A stretch of 64,000 bases of DNA from an uncultured Oscillibacter sp. (GCA_910585385.1 CAJUDV010000007.1:10214-74213); one strand, 5' to 3'. Shown: positions 40,260-49,919, numbered from the stretch's first letter. Notes: generated by a model from the letters alone, not told the origin. Made by a program: numbers and translations.

Positions 40260-41633
40260 ATGCAGCCTATGACCGTGCAGGAGATCGCCGCCGCCGCGGG
40301 AGGGGTGTGGAAAAACCCCCGTGCGGACGCGCCCGCCGTCTCCGCGGTGTCCACGGACAGCCGGAATTTGGAGAGCGGCTGCCTGTTTGTCCCCTGGGTG
40401 GGGACGCGGTTTGACGGACACGACTACATTGAACAGGCCCTGGAGGGCGGAGCGGCGGGGTGCCTCTGCGCCCGGCTGCCGGAGAGGCTGCGGCCTGACA
40501 GGTTTTACATCCAGGTGCCGGATACCCGGCTGGCCCTGCGGGCCCTGGCCTCCGCGTACCGGGACCGCTTCGCCGTCCCCCTGATCCAGATCACCGGCAG
40601 CGTGGGGAAGACCACCACCAAGGAGATGCTGGCGGCGGTGCTGGGGGCCCGGCTGCGGGTCTACAAGACGCCGGGGAATTTCAACAACGACATCGGCACC
40701 CCCCTGACGCTGCTGGGCCTGACCCCGGAGCACCAGGCGGCGGTGATTGAGACGGGTATGAACCACTTTGGGGAGATCCGCTACCTGGGGGAGATGGTGC
40801 GGCCGGACATTGCCGTCATCTCCAACATCGGGGACGCCCACGTGGAGTTCCTGGGGAGCCGGGAGGGCATTCTCCAGGCCAAGTGCGAGATTTTGGAGAA
40901 CCTGAGGCCCCAGGGGCTGCTGGTCCTCAACGGGGACGATCCCCTGCTGAACACGGTCCAAGCCCCCTTTCGCACCGTGCGCTGCGGCCAGTCGGAGCGC
41001 TGCCAGGTCCGGATCACGGAGCTAAGCGACCGCGGCGTGGAGGGCATCACCTGCGCCGTCACCACGGAAAGGGACGTCTACCGCCTGTCCATCCCCGCCC
41101 CGGGGGAGCACATGGCCTACTCCGCCTCCATGGCGGTGGCCGTGGGGGAGGAGCTGGGACTGAGCCGGGAGGAGATCATCCGGGGCGTGGGGTCCTACGA
41201 GCCCGCCGGGTCCCGGATGCGGGTGGTGCGCCTGCCGGACGGGCGGCTGATCCTGGACGACTGTTACAACGCCAACCCCCAGTCCGTCACGGCGGCGCTG
41301 GAGGTGCTGGCCAAGACCGAGTGCGGCCGCAAGGCGGCGGTGCTGGGGGACATGGGCGAGCTGGGGAGCCTGACGGACCAGGCCCACTACAACATGGGGG
41401 CCCTGGCCGCCATGCTGGGGGTGGACTTTGTGGCCGCCATTGGCGAGAAGGCCGCCCGCATTGCCGACGGCGCCGCGGAGAGCGGCGGTTCCGTCCTGCA
41501 TTTTGCCACGAAAGAGGAGGCTCTGCCGGAGCTGAAGGCGCGGCTGGGCCCGGATACCGCCATGCTGGTGAAGGCGTCCCGGGCCATGCGGTTTGACTGG
41601 CTGGTGGAGCGGTTGGAAAAGGCCTATGATTGA
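40260..41633 (+). CDS. murF: UDP-MurNAc-tripeptide:D-Ala-D-Ala ligase
   Basis: The 457-residue Mur ligase has the ATP site ITGSVGKTTTKEMLA (about 110-124), the GMNHFGEI segment and EPAGSRMR ahead of ILDDCYNANP. It attaches the dipeptide made by the upstream ddl to the precursor. ATG 40260 lies just after AGAAGAGAAGAGG. It overlaps the ABC-F gene by 8 bases, so ddl-murF-ABC-F form one unit. Confidence 0.95.
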   Translation: MQPMTVQEIAAAAGGVWKNPRADAPAVSAVSTDSRNLESGCLFVPWVGTRFDGHDYIEQALEGGAAGCLCARLPERLRPDRFYIQVPDTRLALRALASAYRDRFAVPLIQITGSVGKTTTKEMLAAVLGARLRVYKTPGNFNNDIGTPLTLLGLTPEHQAAVIETGMNHFGEIRYLGEMVRPDIAVISNIGDAHVEFLGSREGILQAKCEILENLRPQGLLVLNGDDPLLNTVQAPFRTVRCGQSERCQVRITELSDRGVEGITCAVTTERDVYRLSIPAPGEHMAYSASMAVAVGEELGLSREEIIRGVGSYEPAGSRMRVVRLPDGRLILDDCYNANPQSVTAALEVLAKTECGRKAAVLGDMGELGSLTDQAHYNMGALAAMLGVDFVAAIGEKAARIADGAAESGGSVLHFATKEEALPELKARLGPDTAMLVKASRAMRFDWLVERLEKAYD

Positions 41634-43527
41634 GATACAGGTGAATGCCCTGGTCAAGTCCTTCGAGGTGGGCAGGAACGTTCTGGACGGGCTCACCTTC
41701 CAGATTGACCAGGGGGAGCGGGTGGGCCTGCTGGGCAAAAACGGCGCCGGCAAGACCACGCTCTTTAAGATACTGACCGGGGAACTGGACTACGACGAGG
41801 GCGCCGTCACCGTGGGCCAGGGCCGGCGGGTGGGGCTCATCTCCCAGATTCCCGTGTACCCGCCGGGCCACACCGTGGAGGACGTGCTTCGCTCCGCCTT
41901 CGCCCGGCTTGAAAAGCTGGCCCGGGAGATGGAGTCTTTGACGGAGCGCATGGCGGCGGGGGAGACGGACCCGGCCCTGCTGCGGCGCTACGGGGCGCTG
42001 AGCGAGCGGTTTGAGGTCTTCGGCGGGTACGATACCGACGTTGCGGTGAACAAGATCGCGGGCGGCCTCTCCATCTCCCAGGAGATGCGGGGGCAGCTGT
42101 TCGACAGCCTCTCCGGCGGGGAGAAGACCCGGGTGAACCTGGGCCGCCTGATTCTGGAGGACACGGACATCTTGCTGCTGGACGAGCCCACCAACCACTT
42201 GGACCTCCACGCCACGGAGTGGCTGGAGGAGTATATCCGCTCCTTTCGGGGCACCGTGGTGGCCATCTCCCACGACCGGTATTTCCTGGACCGGGTGGTG
42301 ACGCGGGTCATCGAGATTCAGGACGGGAAGGCGGAGTTTTACAGCGGGAATTACAGCTTTTACGCCGTGGAGAAGGAGCGCCGCTACCAGGAGCGGCTGA
42401 AGCAGTACCAGAAGGAGCAGGCCAAGATCCAGCAGCTGGAGAGGGCGGCGGAGCAGCTGCGCGTGTGGGCCTTCATGGGCATGGACAAGACCTACCGCCG
42501 GGCGGTGAACATCGAGCGGCGCATCGAGCGGATGCGCACCACCTCCAAGCCCACCAAGGCCAGGAAGATGGACGCCCGCTTCACCGCCGCGGAGTTCCAC
42601 GGAGACGAGGTGCTGGGCGTCCGGAACCTGGCCAAGTCCTTTGGGGACAAGCGCCTTTTCGACGGGGTGACTTTAAAGGTGGAGGGGGGCGAGCGCATTG
42701 CCCTCATCGGGGACAACGGCACCGGCAAGTCCACCTTGATCAAAATGATTGTGGGGGAGCTGTACCCCGACGACGGCCGGATCAGGACCGGCCCCCAGGT
42801 GAAGCTGGCCTATCTGCCCCAGATCATCCGGTTCGACCACCCGGACTGGAATCTGGTGGAGAGCGTGATGGGGGCCAAGAGGGGCCTCTCCGCCCAGTCC
42901 GCCCGGAACCGCCTGGCGGCCTACGATTTCCAGGGGGAGGACGTGTTCAAGCCGGTGTCCGTTCTCTCCGGCGGTGAGCAGAGCCGGCTGCGGCTGTGCA
43001 TGCTGATGGACGACGAGATCAATTTCCTGATTCTGGACGAGCCCACCAACCACCTGGACATCGCCTCCCGGGAGTGGATCGAGGAGGCGGTGGAGGCCTA
43101 TGACGGGACGCTGCTGTTCGTCAGCCACGACCGGTACTTTATCAACCGCTTTGCCACCCGGATCTGGGAGCTGGCGGACGGGACGATTACGGATTACCCC
43201 ATGGGCTTTACCCAGTACCGCCAGGAGAAGGCCCGGGAGGAGGCGGAGCGGACGGAGCCTCCCAAGCCGGCAGCGGAGAAGAAGGCGGCGGAGCGCCCCG
43301 TCCGGGGCAACCGGGCCCAGCAGAACGCCCGGCGGCAGCTGACCATCTGTGAGCGGGACATCGCCAGGGCGGAGGAGGAGATCGCCGCCCTGGAGGGAGA
43401 GATGGAGGCGGCGGCCTGCGACTATGAGAGACTGACGGCGCTGACAGAGGAGCGGGAGACCGCCCAGGCGGCGCTGGAGGCCCTGTACGAGAGGTGGGAG
43501 CGGCTCAGCGAAGAGGCCGGCGAATAG
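41626..43527 (+). CDS. ABC-F family ATPase (Uup/YdiF-like)
   Basis: The 633-residue soluble protein has two ATPase domains (about 5-250 and 325-540) linked by the charged P-site tRNA-interaction helix (about 240-310, EKERRYQERLKQYQKEQAKIQQ). Walker A is GKNGAGKTT and GDNGTGKST; signatures are LSGGEKTRV and LSGGEQSR; Walker B ends in DEPTNHLD in both. A C-terminal coiled-coil (about 570-625) is typical of Uup. Such proteins act on ribosomes; some give antibiotic resistance, but nothing here shows that. ATG 41626 overlaps murF by 8 bases. Confidence 0.93.
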   Translation: MIEIQVNALVKSFEVGRNVLDGLTFQIDQGERVGLLGKNGAGKTTLFKILTGELDYDEGAVTVGQGRRVGLISQIPVYPPGHTVEDVLRSAFARLEKLAREMESLTERMAAGETDPALLRRYGALSERFEVFGGYDTDVAVNKIAGGLSISQEMRGQLFDSLSGGEKTRVNLGRLILEDTDILLLDEPTNHLDLHATEWLEEYIRSFRGTVVAISHDRYFLDRVVTRVIEIQDGKAEFYSGNYSFYAVEKERRYQERLKQYQKEQAKIQQLERAAEQLRVWAFMGMDKTYRRAVNIERRIERMRTTSKPTKARKMDARFTAAEFHGDEVLGVRNLAKSFGDKRLFDGVTLKVEGGERIALIGDNGTGKSTLIKMIVGELYPDDGRIRTGPQVKLAYLPQIIRFDHPDWNLVESVMGAKRGLSAQSARNRLAAYDFQGEDVFKPVSVLSGGEQSRLRLCMLMDDEINFLILDEPTNHLDIASREWIEEAVEAYDGTLLFVSHDRYFINRFATRIWELADGTITDYPMGFTQYRQEKAREEAERTEPPKPAAEKKAAERPVRGNRAQQNARRQLTICERDIARAEEEIAALEGEMEAAACDYERLTALTEERETAQAALEALYERWERLSEEAGE

Positions 43528-43545
43528 CGCTGTTAAAAGTTTCGT

Positions 43546-43590
43546 CCGCCTTTTCAAAGGCGGCGGGGGTCCGGGGGCGGAGCCGCCCGG
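43546..43590. repeat. Pair of GC-rich hairpins of REP type
   Basis: CCGCCTTT/AAAGGCGG (43546-43563) is followed by a self-complementary CGGGGGCGG/CCGCCCGG stretch (43572-43590). It has the look of a dispersed palindromic repeat, but only one copy is in this window. Confidence 0.35.
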
Positions 43591-43697
43591 CGTCCTGGAG
43601 CGAAGCGGCAGCGGCGTCGAGGAAAAACGAGGCGAAGTCAAGGTTTCTCCCGAAGCGCCGAAACAGAAACTCAGAGGCAGAAGCTCAAAAGAAGAAT

Positions 43698-44459
43698 ATG
43701 AAAAAGAGACCACAGTATATTTTTATCGCGATTTTAGCCCTCCTGGGCCTGGCCCTGGCAACTGTCCCCAACGGAATGCGCTTTACCGGCTTTTTGTTTT
43801 TGGGGGCCGCCGGGCTGTGGGCCGCCGGCATTCTCCTGCGCCGCTGGGCGAAAACCTCCCGCGCCGGCCGCTGGCTCTATCGGGGGTTTCTCTCCGGCAC
43901 GGCCCTGACGCTGACGCTTTTGATGGCCATCGAGACCGCCGTGGTCTTTCGGGGGGAGGCGGACAACTCCGCCGTCCCCGTGGACGCGGTGATCGTCCTG
44001 GGAGCCGGGGTCAACGGCGAGACGCCCTCGGCGGCGCTGCGAAGCCGCATCGACGCGGCGGCGGCGTACCTGGAGACCCACCCCGGCGTGCCGGTGGTGC
44101 TCTCCGGCGGGCAGGGGCCCGGGGAGCGCATCTCCGAGGCGGAGGCCATGTACCGGGCGCTGCGGACGGAGGACGGGGCGGAGAACGCCCGGTATCTCTT
44201 GGAGGACCGCTCCACCAGCACGGCGGAGAACTTCAAGTTCTCCAAGGCGCTGCTGGCCGAGGGCGGCCTGGACACGGACACGGCGGTCATCGCCGTGGTG
44301 ACCAACGACTTCCACTGCTTCCGGGCCCACATGATCGCCCGGCGGCAGGGACTGCGGATCGTGGATGTTCCGGCGGAGCTGCCATGGTGGTGGCTGACGG
44401 CCAACTACTATGCCCGGGAGGCCTTCGCCGTGGTGAAGACGGCGCTGTTTGACCGGTAG
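43698..44459 (+). CDS. YdcF/ElyC-like membrane protein (DUF218)
   Basis: The 253-residue protein has three N-terminal helices (about 7-24, 30-47, 62-82) and a DUF218 domain: AVIVLGAGVNGETPSAALRSR (about 97-117), LSGGQGPGERISEAEAM, LEDRSTSTAENFKFS and TNDFHCFRA. Family members act in envelope processes; ElyC affects lipid carrier use for peptidoglycan. Its position after murF fits an envelope role. ATG 43698 begins MKKRPQ and is the natural start after 170 non-coding bases. Confidence 0.86.
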   Translation: MKKRPQYIFIAILALLGLALATVPNGMRFTGFLFLGAAGLWAAGILLRRWAKTSRAGRWLYRGFLSGTALTLTLLMAIETAVVFRGEADNSAVPVDAVIVLGAGVNGETPSAALRSRIDAAAAYLETHPGVPVVLSGGQGPGERISEAEAMYRALRTEDGAENARYLLEDRSTSTAENFKFSKALLAEGGLDTDTAVIAVVTNDFHCFRAHMIARRQGLRIVDVPAELPWWWLTANYYAREAFAVVKTALFDR

Positions 44460-44587
44460 CCTCCCGCTGGGGGATCACTTCCCCCGGGGGAAGCCGCCCC
44501 TGGCGGGGGCTGGCCGGACTGTTCCGCCATGCCCCGCCCAAAGGCGCTTCCCCGGAACGGGAGACATTGAAATTTAGGAGAAAGACC

Positions 44588-45106
44588 ATGGCCTGGAATA
44601 ACGTATTATGTATGTATTACTCCCGGACGGGCAATACCAAGCGTACCATGGAGGAGATTGCCAAGGCCCTGAACGCGGAGCTGGTGGAGATCCAGGACGG
44701 CGTGGACCGCGGCGGGGCCAGGGGATGGCTTCGCTGCGGGCTGGACGCCGTGCGGCGCAGCAGCCCCAAGGTGAGGTTCACGACCAAGTGGCCCCTGTCA
44801 GACTACCGGCTGGTGATCGTGGGCACGCCGGTGTGGGCCGGACGGTGCAGCGCCCCGGTGCGGGGCTTTTTGAAGCAGAACGGCAGGGACCTGCGCAACG
44901 CCTCTTATGTCGTCGTCCGGGGCTGCGAGGACAAGAACGAGGAGATCTTTCAGCAGATGGATCTTTACACGCCCTGCGGACACCGGACAGCGGTGTCGCT
45001 GAGAAGAGGCTCCGTGGGATGTGAGTTTTGGCAGGAGGAGTTTCTCCGCCAAACGCAGGAGTTTTTGAAGGAGGGCCGGTGGCAGCCGCCTGCGCCCGAG
45101 GGCTGA
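44588..45106 (+). CDS. Flavodoxin-like protein
   Basis: The 172-residue protein has the FMN phosphate loop SRTGNTKRT (about 13-21) after MYY, the second loop VGTPVWAG near 78-85 and the third loop near GCED. It is an FMN electron carrier or NADPH-quinone type flavodoxin; partner unknown. ATG 44588 follows AGGAG by 7 bases. Its TGA overlaps an in-frame ATG of the prfA frame (TGATG), but prfA probably starts 36 bases later. Confidence 0.85.
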   Translation: MAWNNVLCMYYSRTGNTKRTMEEIAKALNAELVEIQDGVDRGGARGWLRCGLDAVRRSSPKVRFTTKWPLSDYRLVIVGTPVWAGRCSAPVRGFLKQNGRDLRNASYVVVRGCEDKNEEIFQQMDLYTPCGHRTAVSLRRGSVGCEFWQEEFLRQTQEFLKEGRWQPPAPEG

Positions 45107-45141
45107 TGGAATATGGACCTTTTGAGAGGGGGGAGACGCCG

Positions 45142-46203
45142 GTGGTGGAAAAATGGAAGAGTCTGGCGCTGCGGTATGAGGACCTGGAGGCCCAGCTGGC
45201 GGACCCCGCCGTCTACGGCGACGCCGGACGCCTCCGGGATGTGAACCGGGAGCTGAAGGAGCTGGCCCCCATTGCCGGCGCCTGGCGGGACTGGGAGGCC
45301 GCGGAGCGGCGGCGGGCCGGCGCGGAGGAGCTGCTCCGGGACCCGGACTTTAAGGAGCTGGCCCAGGAGGAGCTGTCCGCCGCCAAAGCCGAGCTTCGGC
45401 GGCTGGAGGAGCGGTTTAAGGTTCTGCTTCTGCCCAAAGACCCCGACGGCGGCCGGGACGTGGTGCTGGAGCTGCGGGCGGGCGTAGGCGGGGAGGAGGC
45501 GGCGCTCTTCGCCGGGACGCTTTTGCGGATGTACACCCTGTACGCCCAGAGCAGGGGCTGGAAGCTGGATGTGGTCAGCCTCAGCGAGACGGAGCTGGGA
45601 GGAGTGAAGGAGTGCAGCGTCCTCATCGAGGGGGCGGGAGCCTTCTCCCGGCTGAAATACGAGAGCGGCGTCCACCAGGTCAAGCGGGTGCCGGAGACGG
45701 AGTCCAGCGGGCGCATTCAGACCAGCACCGCCACGGCGGCGGTGCTCCGCTCGGCGGAGGAGGTGGATGTGGAGATCGACCCCAGGGATCTCCAGATCGA
45801 CACCTACCGCTCCTCCGGCGCGGGGGGACAGCACGTGAATAAGACCGAGTCCGCCATCCGCGTCACCCATCTTCCCACGGGGCTGGTGGTGACCTGCCAG
45901 GACGAGCGGAGCCAGCATAAAAATAGAGACAAGGCCATGAAGGTTCTCCGCTCCCGGCTCTATGAGATGGAGCGGGAGCGGCGGGAGGCCGGCACGGCCT
46001 CGGAGCGGCGGAGCCAGGTGGGCGGCGCGTGGCGCAGTGAGAAAATTCGGACATACCAGTTTCTCCAGGGCCGGGTGACGGACCACCGCCTGGGGATGAC
46101 CCTCTACAAGCTGGACGCGGTGCTTGACGGCGACCTGGATGAGTTCATCGACGCCCTGGCGGCGGCGGACCAGGCGGAGAAGCTCAGAGGCGGTGGGGAA
46201 TGA
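45142..46203 (+). CDS. prfA: Peptide chain release factor 1
   Basis: The 353-residue factor reads UAA and UAG stop codons and releases the peptide. GGQ lies at 228-230 (SSGAGGQHVNKTESAIR) and the PxT recognition loop at about 180-190 (RVPETESSGRIQTS). GTG 45142, six bases after GGAG, aligns with the usual start; alternatives are GTG 45145 and the coupled ATG at 45106. The prmC methyltransferase that normally follows is not seen here; a two-helix protein and the TsaC-CoaE fusion follow instead. Confidence 0.94.
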   Translation: MVEKWKSLALRYEDLEAQLADPAVYGDAGRLRDVNRELKELAPIAGAWRDWEAAERRRAGAEELLRDPDFKELAQEELSAAKAELRRLEERFKVLLLPKDPDGGRDVVLELRAGVGGEEAALFAGTLLRMYTLYAQSRGWKLDVVSLSETELGGVKECSVLIEGAGAFSRLKYESGVHQVKRVPETESSGRIQTSTATAAVLRSAEEVDVEIDPRDLQIDTYRSSGAGGQHVNKTESAIRVTHLPTGLVVTCQDERSQHKNRDKAMKVLRSRLYEMERERREAGTASERRSQVGGAWRSEKIRTYQFLQGRVTDHRLGMTLYKLDAVLDGDLDEFIDALAAADQAEKLRGGGE

Positions 46204-46469
46204 AGCTGCGGCGGCTGGGACTGGCCATGCTCTGGGTGCTGGCGGCGGGCCTCACCGCGCTGGAGGCCTCACTGTTTTGGATCTGGCTGCAAGGGGCGCG
46301 GTATGTGGCGGAATACGGCGTGGCGGAGAACCCGTACGCCGCCGAGGATATGGAGATCGCGGGAATCTGTGCCCTGGCGCTTCTGCCGCTGTTTCTGGCG
46401 GCGGCCTGGGCTCTTTGCCGGATCGTACTGCGGAGTATAAAGCGGGCGGGAGCCCGATCAGAGAGATAG
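46200..46469 (+). CDS. Small two-helix membrane protein
   Basis: The 89-residue product starts MKLRRLGLAMLWVLAAGLTALEASLF and has two hydrophobic helices (about 7-32 and 52-73) with a short acidic loop. The C-terminus is basic (RSIKRAGARSER). It overlaps the prfA stop by 4 bases and ends 11 bases before the next gene, so it belongs to this unit. No family is recognised. Confidence 0.6.
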   Translation: MKLRRLGLAMLWVLAAGLTALEASLFWIWLQGARYVAEYGVAENPYAAEDMEIAGICALALLPLFLAAAWALCRIVLRSIKRAGARSER

Positions 46470-46480
46470 GGGCGAAGCGT

Positions 46481-48151
46481 ATGCATACCTTATATTTTGA
46501 CCTGCGGGACACCAAGGGACAGCAGAAGACCATTGAGGACAACATCTCCGCCGCCGCCCGGCTGCTGCGGGAGGGGGCCCTGGTGGCCATCCCCACGGAG
46601 ACGGTGTACGGCCTGGGGGCCAACGGCCTGGACGAGTCCGCCGTCCGGCGGATCTTTGAGGCAAAGGGACGGCCCCAGGACAATCCCCTCATTCTTCACC
46701 TCACCGGGCCCCAGTGGTTGCCCCGGTACTGCCGGGACATCCCCCCCATGGCCTATGTGCTGGCCCGGAAGTTCTGGCCCGGCCCGCTGACCATCATCTT
46801 AAAGCGCAGCGAGCTGGTGCCGGACGCGACCACCGCGGGACTGGACACCGTGGCGGTCCGCTGCCCCAACCATCCGGTGACCTTGGCCATCCTTCGGGAG
46901 GCGGGGGTGCCGGTGGCGGCCCCCAGCGCCAACCTCTCCGGCCGGCCCAGCTGCACCAGCGCCGCGGACGTCATGGAGGACATGGACGGCAGGATCGAGG
47001 GCGTGGTGGACGGCGGCCCCTGCGTGGTGGGGGTGGAGTCCACCATTCTGGATATGACCTGTGAGCCCCCCCGGCTGCTGCGCCCCGGCGGGCTGCCGGT
47101 GGAGGAGCTGGAGCGGCTCATCGGCCCCATCGCCGTGGACAGGGCCGTCAGTGCCGCGATGCCCGAGGGGGAGCGGCCCAGGGCCCCGGGCATGAAGTAC
47201 CGCCACTACGCCCCCAAGGCTCCCGTCACGGTGGTTACCGGCGCGCCGGCCAAGTCCGCCCAGGAGATCAAGCGCCGGGTGGGGCCCACCTCCGGCGTCA
47301 TCTGCTTTGACGAGTATATCCGCATGTTCCCGGAGCAGGTGGTCCATGCCATCGGCCCGGTGGACGACAAGCTGACCCAGGCCCAGCGGGTGTTTGAGGC
47401 GTTGCGGTCCTTTGACGCTACGAAGGTGACGGAGATCTATACCCAGTGCCCCGACGGCCGGGGCCTTGGCCTGGCCGTGGGGAACCGGCTGAGAAAGGCG
47501 GCGGGCTTTCATGAGGTAGAGGCCGACAGCGAGAAGATCGTCCTGGGGCTCACCGGCGGCACCGGCGCGGGCAAGAGCAGCGCCCTGGCGGTGCTGCGGG
47601 AGCTGGGCGCCGTGGTGCTGGACTGCGACAAGGTCTACCATGAGATGCTGGCGGAGAACGTGGAGATGCAGAAGGCCGTCTCCAAGGCCTTCCCCGGCGT
47701 GTTCCGGCCCGACGGCTCGCTGAACCGGCAGAAGCTGGGGCAGGAGGTCTTCATGAAGAAGGAGCAGCTGGAGAAGCTCAACGCCATCGTCTATCACTTC
47801 CTGGTGCCGGAGATTCAGCGGCGGCTGGACGAGGCGGGGGACAGCGTCTGCGCCATCGACGCCATCAACCTCCTGGAGAGCGGTCTGGACATCGTATGCG
47901 ACCGGACCATCGCCATCACCTCCCCCACGGAGCTGCGGGTGCGGCGGATCATGGCCCGGGACGGCATCACGGAGGGGTACGCCCGGATGCGGATTACCGC
48001 CCAGAAGCCGGACGAATACTACCGGGGCAAGTGCAGCTGCGAGCTGAACAATGACGCCGACACCGCGGAGGACTTCCAGAGGGCCGCCCGGCGGTTTTTC
48101 AAGCGGCTGATCCGGGCTGTCCGGGAGGAGAAGCAGAATAAGAAGATATGA
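46481..48151 (+). CDS. Fusion of threonylcarbamoyl-AMP synthase (TsaC/Sua5) and dephospho-CoA kinase (CoaE)
   Basis: One continuous 556-residue frame joins two enzymes. Residues about 15-220 are the YrdC/Sua5 core (IPTETVYGLGANG, GRPQDNPLI, APSANLSG). Residues about 220-345 are the Sua5 domain (APGMKYRHYAPKAP). Residues about 350-556 are CoaE, with P-loop GLTGGTGAGKSSA starting at about 355 and LDCDKVYHEML. The first half makes threonylcarbamoyl-AMP for the tRNA t6A37 modification; the second phosphorylates dephospho-CoA to coenzyme A. No stop or ribosome site separates them. ATG 46481 follows AGGGG. The usual family arrangement is two separate genes. Confidence 0.9.
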   Translation: MHTLYFDLRDTKGQQKTIEDNISAAARLLREGALVAIPTETVYGLGANGLDESAVRRIFEAKGRPQDNPLILHLTGPQWLPRYCRDIPPMAYVLARKFWPGPLTIILKRSELVPDATTAGLDTVAVRCPNHPVTLAILREAGVPVAAPSANLSGRPSCTSAADVMEDMDGRIEGVVDGGPCVVGVESTILDMTCEPPRLLRPGGLPVEELERLIGPIAVDRAVSAAMPEGERPRAPGMKYRHYAPKAPVTVVTGAPAKSAQEIKRRVGPTSGVICFDEYIRMFPEQVVHAIGPVDDKLTQAQRVFEALRSFDATKVTEIYTQCPDGRGLGLAVGNRLRKAAGFHEVEADSEKIVLGLTGGTGAGKSSALAVLRELGAVVLDCDKVYHEMLAENVEMQKAVSKAFPGVFRPDGSLNRQKLGQEVFMKKEQLEKLNAIVYHFLVPEIQRRLDEAGDSVCAIDAINLLESGLDIVCDRTIAITSPTELRVRRIMARDGITEGYARMRITAQKPDEYYRGKCSCELNNDADTAEDFQRAARRFFKRLIRAVREEKQNKKI

Positions 48152-48254
48152 GGGGCTGTACCGGGATTTGGAACGGCCGCCTGACCGGGCTTTTTCCAAC
48201 GGAATATCTGCAAACGGCCAGGCCGCCGGGGGCTGCCCGGCATGAATGCGGCGC

Positions 48255-48283
48255 TTGAAAGAGCATATGCTGCGTGCGATAAA
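48255..48283 (+). promoter_or_regulatory. Candidate promoter of the M18 aminopeptidase
   Basis: TTGAAA (48255-48260), 17-base spacer, GATAAA (48278-48283), just before AGAGGAG and the ATG. Confidence 0.4.
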
Positions 48284-48305
48284 TTCAGTTAAGAGGAGTG
48301 CTGAG

Positions 48306-49706
48306 ATGGAAAACAAAGAGTTCAAGGAGCTGAAAGAGCGGCTCCTGTCCACCAAGAAAAACGGCTATGACCGCCCCCTGGACGAGGCGGCCATGGAGGC
48401 GTACTGCGATGGCTACAAGGCCTTTTTGAACGCGGGCAAGACGGAGCGGCTCTGCGCCGCGGAGACGGTGCGCCTGGCGGAGGCGCGGGGCTACAGGCCC
48501 TACGTCCGGGGCATGGCCCTGAGCGCGGGGGACAAGGTATACCTCAGCAACCGGGGCAAGGCGGTGCTGCTGGCTCACATCGGAGAGAAGTCCCTGGCAG
48601 AGGGGGCGCAGATTGCCGCCGCCCACATTGACTCCCCCCGGCTGGATCTCAAGCCCAACCCCCTGTATGAGGAGGCGGAGCTGGCCTATTTCAAGACCCA
48701 TTATTACGGCGGCATCCGCAAGTACCAATGGGTGACCATTCCCATGGAGCTCCACGGCGTGGTGGTTCTGCGGGATGGGACCAGCGTGCCGGTGAACATC
48801 GGCGGCGGTCCCGGCGATCCCCGGCTGGTGATCACGGACCTGCTGCCCCACCTGGGGGCGGAGCAGGGCAAGAAACCCCTGGCCACGGCCATTCCCGCCG
48901 AGACGCTGAACCTGCTGCTGGGCAGCCGTCCCCTGGGCGGCGAGGAGGAAAGCGGCCGGGTGAAGCTGGCGGTGATGAAGCTCCTAAACGACAAGTACGG
49001 CATCACGGAGGACGACTTCGCCTCCGCGGAGCTGGAGGCTGTGCCGGCGGGAGACGCCTGCGACATCGGCCTGGACCGCAGCATGATCGGCGCCTACGGC
49101 CACGACGACCGGGTATGCGCCTACGCGGCCCTCAAGGCTCTGCTGGACCTGGAGAAGACCCCGGCCCGCACCGCCGTGTGCGTGCTGGCGGACAAGGAGG
49201 AGATCGGCTCCGACGGCGTGACGGGGATGCAGTCCGCCGCCTTCGACACCTTTATGGAGGACCTGTGCGAGGCTCAGGGCGTGCCGGTGCGGGTCTGCTT
49301 TGAGAGGTCCTTCTGCCTCAGCGCCGACGTCACCGCGGCCTACGACCCCCACTATGCCGACGTGTACGAAAAGCGCAACGCCGCCTATTTCAACTACGGC
49401 GTGGGCCTTTGCAAGTACACCGGGGCCCGGGGCAAGTCCGGCGCCTCCGACGCCGACGCGGAGACCGTGGCCTACGTCCGCCGGGTCTTTGATGACGCGG
49501 GGGTTGCCTGGCAGATCACGGAGATGGGGAAGGTGGACGCCGGCGGCGGCGGCACCGTGGCTATGTATATGGCCAACCGGAACATCGCCACATTGGACGC
49601 CGGCGTGCCGGTGCTGAGTATGCACGCCCCGTTCGAGACGGTGGCGAAGCTGGACTGCTACGAGACCTACCGGGGCATGAAGGCCCTGTATGAAGCGAAG
49701 AGCTGA
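48306..49706 (+). CDS. M18-family aminopeptidase
   Basis: The 466-residue protein is a cocatalytic zinc aminopeptidase of the aspartyl type. Metal and catalytic motifs are AHIDSPRLDLKPNP (about 105-118), YGHDDRVCAY (about 261-270), the catalytic DKEEIGSDG (about 297-305) and the final SMHAPFE. It removes N-terminal residues from peptides in the cytosol and assembles as a large dodecamer in known homologues. ATG 48306 is 7 bases after AGGAG; the upstream open frame is rejected. Confidence 0.93.
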   Translation: MENKEFKELKERLLSTKKNGYDRPLDEAAMEAYCDGYKAFLNAGKTERLCAAETVRLAEARGYRPYVRGMALSAGDKVYLSNRGKAVLLAHIGEKSLAEGAQIAAAHIDSPRLDLKPNPLYEEAELAYFKTHYYGGIRKYQWVTIPMELHGVVVLRDGTSVPVNIGGGPGDPRLVITDLLPHLGAEQGKKPLATAIPAETLNLLLGSRPLGGEEESGRVKLAVMKLLNDKYGITEDDFASAELEAVPAGDACDIGLDRSMIGAYGHDDRVCAYAALKALLDLEKTPARTAVCVLADKEEIGSDGVTGMQSAAFDTFMEDLCEAQGVPVRVCFERSFCLSADVTAAYDPHYADVYEKRNAAYFNYGVGLCKYTGARGKSGASDADAETVAYVRRVFDDAGVAWQITEMGKVDAGGGGTVAMYMANRNIATLDAGVPVLSMHAPFETVAKLDCYETYRGMKALYEAKS

Positions 49707-49733
49707 GAGCCGCCGGAAGCGGCCATAAAGAGA

Positions 49734-49772
49734 CAAGCGCCGCAGGCCAACGGCCCGCGGCGCTTGTTTCTT
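49734..49772 (+). terminator. Terminator after the aminopeptidase
   Basis: An 11-bp stem ACAAGCGCCGC/GCGGCGCTTGT capped by GGCC/GGCC, then TTTCTTT. Confidence 0.85.
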
Positions 49773-49919
49773 TGCGCATAGAAGGGAGAGACAGGACAAA
49801 AGAGAAGACGCGCGGTGCGCATCTCCTCTTTTTGAGTAAGCAGTTAAAATTGATTTTTTGCCCCCTCGCGATCCCCCTCGGCCACGAATCCAGCGAAGCG
49901 AATCGGGGCCGAAAAGCGA

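Noticed and set aside
43546..43590. Rho-independent terminator after the ABC-F gene
   Set aside because: The hairpins have no T tract; they look more like a dispersed palindromic repeat, with only one copy seen.
45028..45141. Longer N-terminal extension of PrfA
   Set aside because: Family alignment and the GGAG site favour GTG 45142; the extension lies within the flavodoxin gene.
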